This document shows, piece by piece, positions 33,701-37,490 of a stretch of DNA of 37,490 nucleotides. Made by a program: the position numbers and the translations under genes. This DNA comes from Xanthoparmelia taractica (taxonomy: Eukaryota; Ascomycota; Lecanoromycetes; Lecanorales; Parmeliaceae), in NCBI GenBank assembly GCA_033085395.1, contig JANQBS010000340.1, positions 1-37,490 on the forward strand, in the 5' to 3' direction. The notes under the pieces were generated by a model. The model saw nothing but the letters and a program-made list of their open reading frames with translations. It was not told the origin of the DNA and did no database searches. Numbering within the stretch: the stretch's first letter is position 1; each line of letters starts with the position of its first letter.

Positions 33701-35700
33701 CGGCCATGTACGCCGAGTCTCCTATCAACGTGGTGTGGATTAGACAAATCGAAGACTTCCTCAAACGTTTACTTTCCAGAAGATCGATGGAAAGTGGACC
33801 GATTAAGATTCTCGAGATGGGGGCCGGCACCGGTGGAACTACATCGAGGATGGTCCCCCTACTGGCTAGCTTAGGTGTGCCGGTGCAGTACACCGTGACA
33901 GACATTTCATCTTCGTTAGTTGCAACAGCGCGAAAAAGATTCAAGGAGTATTCTTTTATGCAATACAAGGTGCTTGACATCGAGAAGCCGCCCCCAACAG
34001 ATCTGTTGCACAGTCAGCACATGATATTGGCCACCAATTGTGTACACGCCACACATAGCTTGGTAAACTCGACGAAGAACATACACAATCTCCTACGCTC
34101 GGATGGATTTCTCATGATGCTGGAAATGACCGAGCCGCTGCCCTGGGTCGATCTGATCTTCGGCCTCGTCGAAGGGTGGTGGCTCTTTGATGATGGCCGC
34201 CGACATGCCCTCGCATCTCCACCGGTGTGGCAAAAGACACTGCAAGCAGCCGGTTATGGTCATGTCGATTGGACTGAAGGAAACCGCCCAGAAGCCAGTC
34301 TGCAGCGTCTCATTATCGCCCTGGCCTCTAGTCCCAGGTATGATCACGTTGTGATACCTCCAAAGCCTCCACTGAATCAGACCACTGACTTGGTAGCTCG
34401 TCAAGCGGCTATTGATGCCTATCTCCATGATTACATCCAAGGCATCTCCACGCCCCTCCCCACAGACAAAGCCTACAGACCAAAACCATCTGACCAATGC
34501 GTGGTTGTGACGGGAGCAACGGGAAGCCTGGGCTCTCATCTTGTCGCTTATCTTGCAGAGCTACCCCATATCAAAGACATCGTATGTCTGAATCGATTCA
34601 GCAGCAGAGAGGCTACCGTGCGCCAGCGAGAGGCTCTTACTTCTAGAGGTCTTTCGCTTGGGTCAGATGCTATGTCGAAACTCAAAGTCTTTGAAGCCGA
34701 TACCAGCAAACCAATGCTGGGATTACCGACTAGTGGGTACGAATACCTTGCCGATAACGTAACGCATATCATTCATAATGCGTGGCCAATGAGCATCACG
34801 CGGCCGGTCAAGGCTTTTGAATCCCAGTTCAAGATTATGCAAAAGCTGATCGAGCTTGCAAATAAGGCCGCTTCGAGACGCCCAGAAGGACCGAAGATTG
34901 GATTTCAATTCATCTCTTCCATTGCCACTGTTGGCAATTACCCCATTTGGAGCGGCAAAGCACGTGTTCCGGAAGAACGGATGACGGTGGAGTCTGTACT
35001 GCCAACCGGTTACGGAGACGCCAAACTGGTCTGTGAGCGCATGCTGGAAGAGACATTGGAGAAACGGCCCGAGCGCTTCCGCCCCATGACTGTGCGTATT
35101 GGACAGATTGCCGGCTCGAAGAGAACCGGTCAATGGAACCCGGTGGAGCATTTTGCTTTCATGGTCAAGTCAGCGCAGACGCTTAAGGCGCTACCTGACT
35201 TGGAAGGGGTACGGCATCCACCTTTTTTTCACCCTTCAATACCGGTGATGTATCCAGTCCTGCTAAAATTTCCTGCTTGATAGGATCTCTCCTGGTGCCC
35301 CGTCGATGACACTGCCGCAACTTTGGGTGAACTACTCATCTCGGACGTCAAGCCATACCCAATCTATCACATCGAGAACCCGATGCGCCAGCCATGGCGT
35401 GAGATGGTCCTCGTGCTCGCCAACGCGCTCGAGATTCCACGCCTCAACATAGTCCCATTCCAAGAATGGGTCAACCGCGTGCGTCAATTCCCCGGATCCA
35501 AAGAGCTGGACAACCCGGCGGGCAGGCTTGTCGATTTCTTGGACCAACATTTTGTTCGCATGTCGTGCGGCGGGCTGATTCTGGAGACGATCAAGAGCAC
35601 GGAGCATTCCCAAACCTTGAGGGGTATAGGACCAATCAGCGATGATCTGGTGAGGAAATATGTTCGTTCATGGACAGAGATGGGATTCCTATACAGATAG
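27774..35700 (+). CDS. citS: Non-reducing PKS SAT-KS-AT-PT-ACP-CMeT-R, CitS-like
   Basis: The proposed exons are 27774-28421, 28489-35208 and 35284-35700, giving 2,594 residues. The introns (67 and 75 bp) rejoin KRFPD to AYLSVRLD and PDLEG to DLSWCPVDDTA. Domains: SAT with GLCTG (Cys142); KS from about 400 with Cys562, His697 and His736; acyltransferase with GHSFG (Ser1012); product template with His1326 and probable Asp1509; one ACP with Ser1690 in GIDSL; C-methyltransferase with the SAM motif LEMGAGTGGTT near 1991-2001; and an NAD(P)-dependent reductive release domain with TGATGSLG near 2224-2231 and Tyr2391-x3-Lys2395. Every catalytic residue I looked for is present. This order and length match citrinin synthase, which makes a C-methylated aromatic keto-aldehyde. 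It is on the plus strand at the right edge of the gene block, 130 bp from RIP-type DNA. The start codon is the least certain point. Confidence 0.93.
28422..28488 (+). other. Predicted PKS intron 1
   Basis: GTAGGA...TTGTACAG, 67 bp, phase 0. Without splicing the frame ends at a TGA (28452-28454) inside the SAT-KS linker. Removing it rejoins the conserved FPDAYLSV stretch, so this is an intron and not a frameshift. Confidence 0.85.
35209..35283 (+). other. Predicted PKS intron 2
   Basis: GTACGG...TTGATAG, 75 bp, phase 0, with a TGCTAAAA branch-like stretch. Splicing avoids the TGA at 35278-35280 and adds the last 139 residues of the reductase domain. Confidence 0.85.
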
Positions 35701-35927
35701 TGTAGTGATGTGAAGAGGTTGAGGGAGTCATAGACGTCTGAACGTTCTGTAATCCCCTCTCCACGATTACCCCTCAGGCTTGCTTCTAAACCTCAGGGGG
35801 CCCTACCTTAGAGAAGCCCCTCAAGCTTCCCTCAACATCTCTAGTTATTTAAGATTTTCTCAATTTGATTAAACGGCCTTAAATAAAAACTACGTATACT
35901 AGTTAGATATATATAGTGTAAATAGTT

Positions 35928-35958
<31 letters not shown>

Positions 35959-36667
35959 ACTTCGTATACTATTCGCCTAGAGACTAGCCCAGTAAGCTAT
36001 TCTATTCTACTCTATCGAGAAGAGATTATCGATAACGAATCTCGCGTAGATAATTTTAAAAGTAAAGAGAAAACATTATAACTTAATAATTAAAAGCTAT
36101 TACGAGATAAGATTAAATATTATTTAATTAATTAATTTATACGCGTGTCTATTTAAACTATAAAAGATAATTACGAGATTCTATATTATTAATTTCTTGC
36201 GTAGCGAGAAAACCGTTCGATATTATCGTCTTACGTGTATACTATTGGGAAAAAACCTTACCGCTTTCTACTTATACGTTACTAGCTATATATATAGACG
36301 AATCTAATTATAGCGAAGTACTCGATAATGAAAATCTAGCTATAGTTAAAATTTTTTCTAAATCTAATTAAAATTATATATAAATAACGAAATCTCTAAT
36401 TATTACTAAATTATTAAATTTTCTACTTTTACTCGATAAATTTAAGGTTTCTATCAAAACTAATACTATATTAGATTTAGTAAGCTCTTAGTGTACTCTT
36501 ACTACTACGAATAGTAATTTTTTACGTTCGCTATAATTAGATTCGACTATAGATCTAAATATTATATTTATATACTTTAGCTACGTCTCTTTTATAGATT
36601 ATACTCTTCTTATTTTATCTTCTCTTTAAGAGTACGAATCTTAGCGAGCTTAGTCTAAATTAGTATT
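35701..36667. mobile_element. RIP block downstream of the PKS
   Basis: Ordinary sequence for about 130 bp after the PKS stop gives way to AT-rich RIP-type DNA near 35830. A run of 27 A lies at 35928-35954. Further right, to 36667, I could not recognise coding remains. Its position before the LTR-like repeat suggests the internal 3' part of a retroelement, but this is inferred. Confidence 0.6.
35928..35954 (+). repeat. Run of 27 adenines
   Basis: A homopolymer of 27 A, much longer than any other in the window, lies 228 bp after the PKS stop. It could mark the 3' end of a poly(A) retroelement, or be an assembly-sensitive microsatellite. Confidence 0.85.
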
Positions 36668-37490
36668 AACTACGAGTCGAAAAGATCTGGAATGATCTGA
36701 AATATGGGGTGTCGATATCATACCATAATATAATATAATATTAAGATCATATCATTTGATTTTTATGGGATAATCTGGAAAACGTGCTGGTATCATAAAA
36801 TAATCTGGGAAATTTCTAGTATATGCAGGGGTATTTCATGTTATATGCAGGGATATGGGAAATATACTATATATAGAAGAAGTTACTCTATATAGAATCA
36901 TGCGAACGTATTCTAGTTATTATTCTAGTTATTATTTCACTTCACTATTACGTTATTAAGTATTCTAGTTATTATTCTAGTTATCACTTCACTTTATTAT
37001 CGTTATTATTATCACTCTATTTCACTATCACGTTATTAAGTATTCTAATCATTATTCTAATTATTACTTTACTTTATTATTATTATTATTATTACTTCAC
37101 TTTATTATTACATTATTAAGCTAAGCTCGTTATCGCATTTAATATCGTGTTGCGAAAGATCTTCGCAATCACCTAGAACTTGACGAGCTATTTCTACTAT
37201 TATTAGTGTATTTAATTTATTTAATTATTAAAAGAATTTCTAACACGCTAATTATAATAGTAATCTATTATCTATTTTATAATAATAAATTCTCTTTTTC
37301 TCTCTTCGCATTATAAAAAGAATTTATAATCGTTTTTTATAACTATATATCTTTAGTTATTAAAGTTACACGCTTCGCATAAATAATATAAAGATTAATA
37401 TCTTCGAATATACAATAAAGAAAAGCTTTCGTCGACTTATAAATAATCTTAATAATTAATTTAAAAAAACGTATTTTCTTTATATATATT
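36668..37490 (+). repeat. LTR-like repeat, right inverted copy
   Basis: This is the inverted partner of 38-763. The polypurine-like GAAATATGGGG at about 36700-36710 precedes TGTCGATATCA at 36711, as at the junction of element interior and 3' LTR. This copy keeps more GC (for example TATGCAGGG twice) than the left one, so it is less RIP-mutated. Tandem TATTCTAGTTAT and CACTTCACTTTATTA units fill 36900-37110. The similarity runs to the window end. Confidence 0.8.

Noticed and set aside
35209..35280. PKS ending early at 35280 without a complete reductase domain
   Set aside because: A 75-bp GT-AG intron skips that stop and joins 139 more residues that continue the reductase domain.
36890..37110. 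CRISPR-like regular repeats (TATTCTAGTTAT, CACTTCACTTTATTA units)
   Set aside because: The units are degenerate, AT-rich and have no unique spacers of constant length; they are internal tandem repeats of an LTR-like sequence in a fungal genome.

Overview
The window looks like nuclear DNA of a filamentous ascomycete (Pezizomycotina). Genes have short GT-AG introns of about 55-145 bp. There is a fungal Zn2Cys6 regulator and a 2,594-residue non-reducing polyketide synthase. Large AT-rich blocks almost lack CpA and TpG while keeping TpA and CpG, which is the mark of repeat-induced point mutation (RIP). I could not name the species.

The main content is a citrinin-type polyketide cluster broken into GC-balanced islands. 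From left to right: RIP-degraded LTR retrotransposon sequence (1 to about 2,900) with readable copia pol remains; a three-exon short-chain dehydrogenase (3540-4722, +); an FSH-type serine hydrolase like CitA (5294-6094, -), divergent from a 2-oxoglutarate/Fe(II) oxygenase like CitB (6944-7969, +); a small secreted protein of unknown family (8744-9605, -, three exons); a four-exon Zn2Cys6 activator (10636-12617, -); a 5.8-kb RIP block holding a dead gypsy element (about 13.2-18.96 kb) and a less mutated LTR-like edge (to about 19.23 kb); a secreted FAD oxidoreductase (20268-21668, +); an aldehyde dehydrogenase like CitD (22301-23812, -); an NmrA-like NAD(P)-binding protein (24980-25906, +); and a three-exon PKS like CitS, SAT-KS-AT-PT-ACP-CMeT-R (27774-35700, +). 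A further RIP block runs from about 35.83 kb to the end.

By analogy with citrinin, the PKS would build a C-methylated aromatic keto-aldehyde released by its reductase domain, with help from the hydrolase. The oxygenase would oxidise a ring methyl and the aldehyde dehydrogenase would finish it to a carboxylate. A short-chain dehydrogenase would reduce the side-chain ketone, and the Zn2Cys6 protein would switch the genes on. I see no GMC-type CitC and no MFS transporter. Instead there is a secreted flavoprotein, a secreted unknown protein and an NmrA-like protein, so the end product may not be citrinin itself.

The two window ends carry the same LTR-like sequence in opposite orientation (about 38-763 and 36668-37490), so the cluster sits between inverted, RIP-mutated retroelement copies. 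All gene models come from reading splice sites and motifs by eye; no alignment or database search was run.
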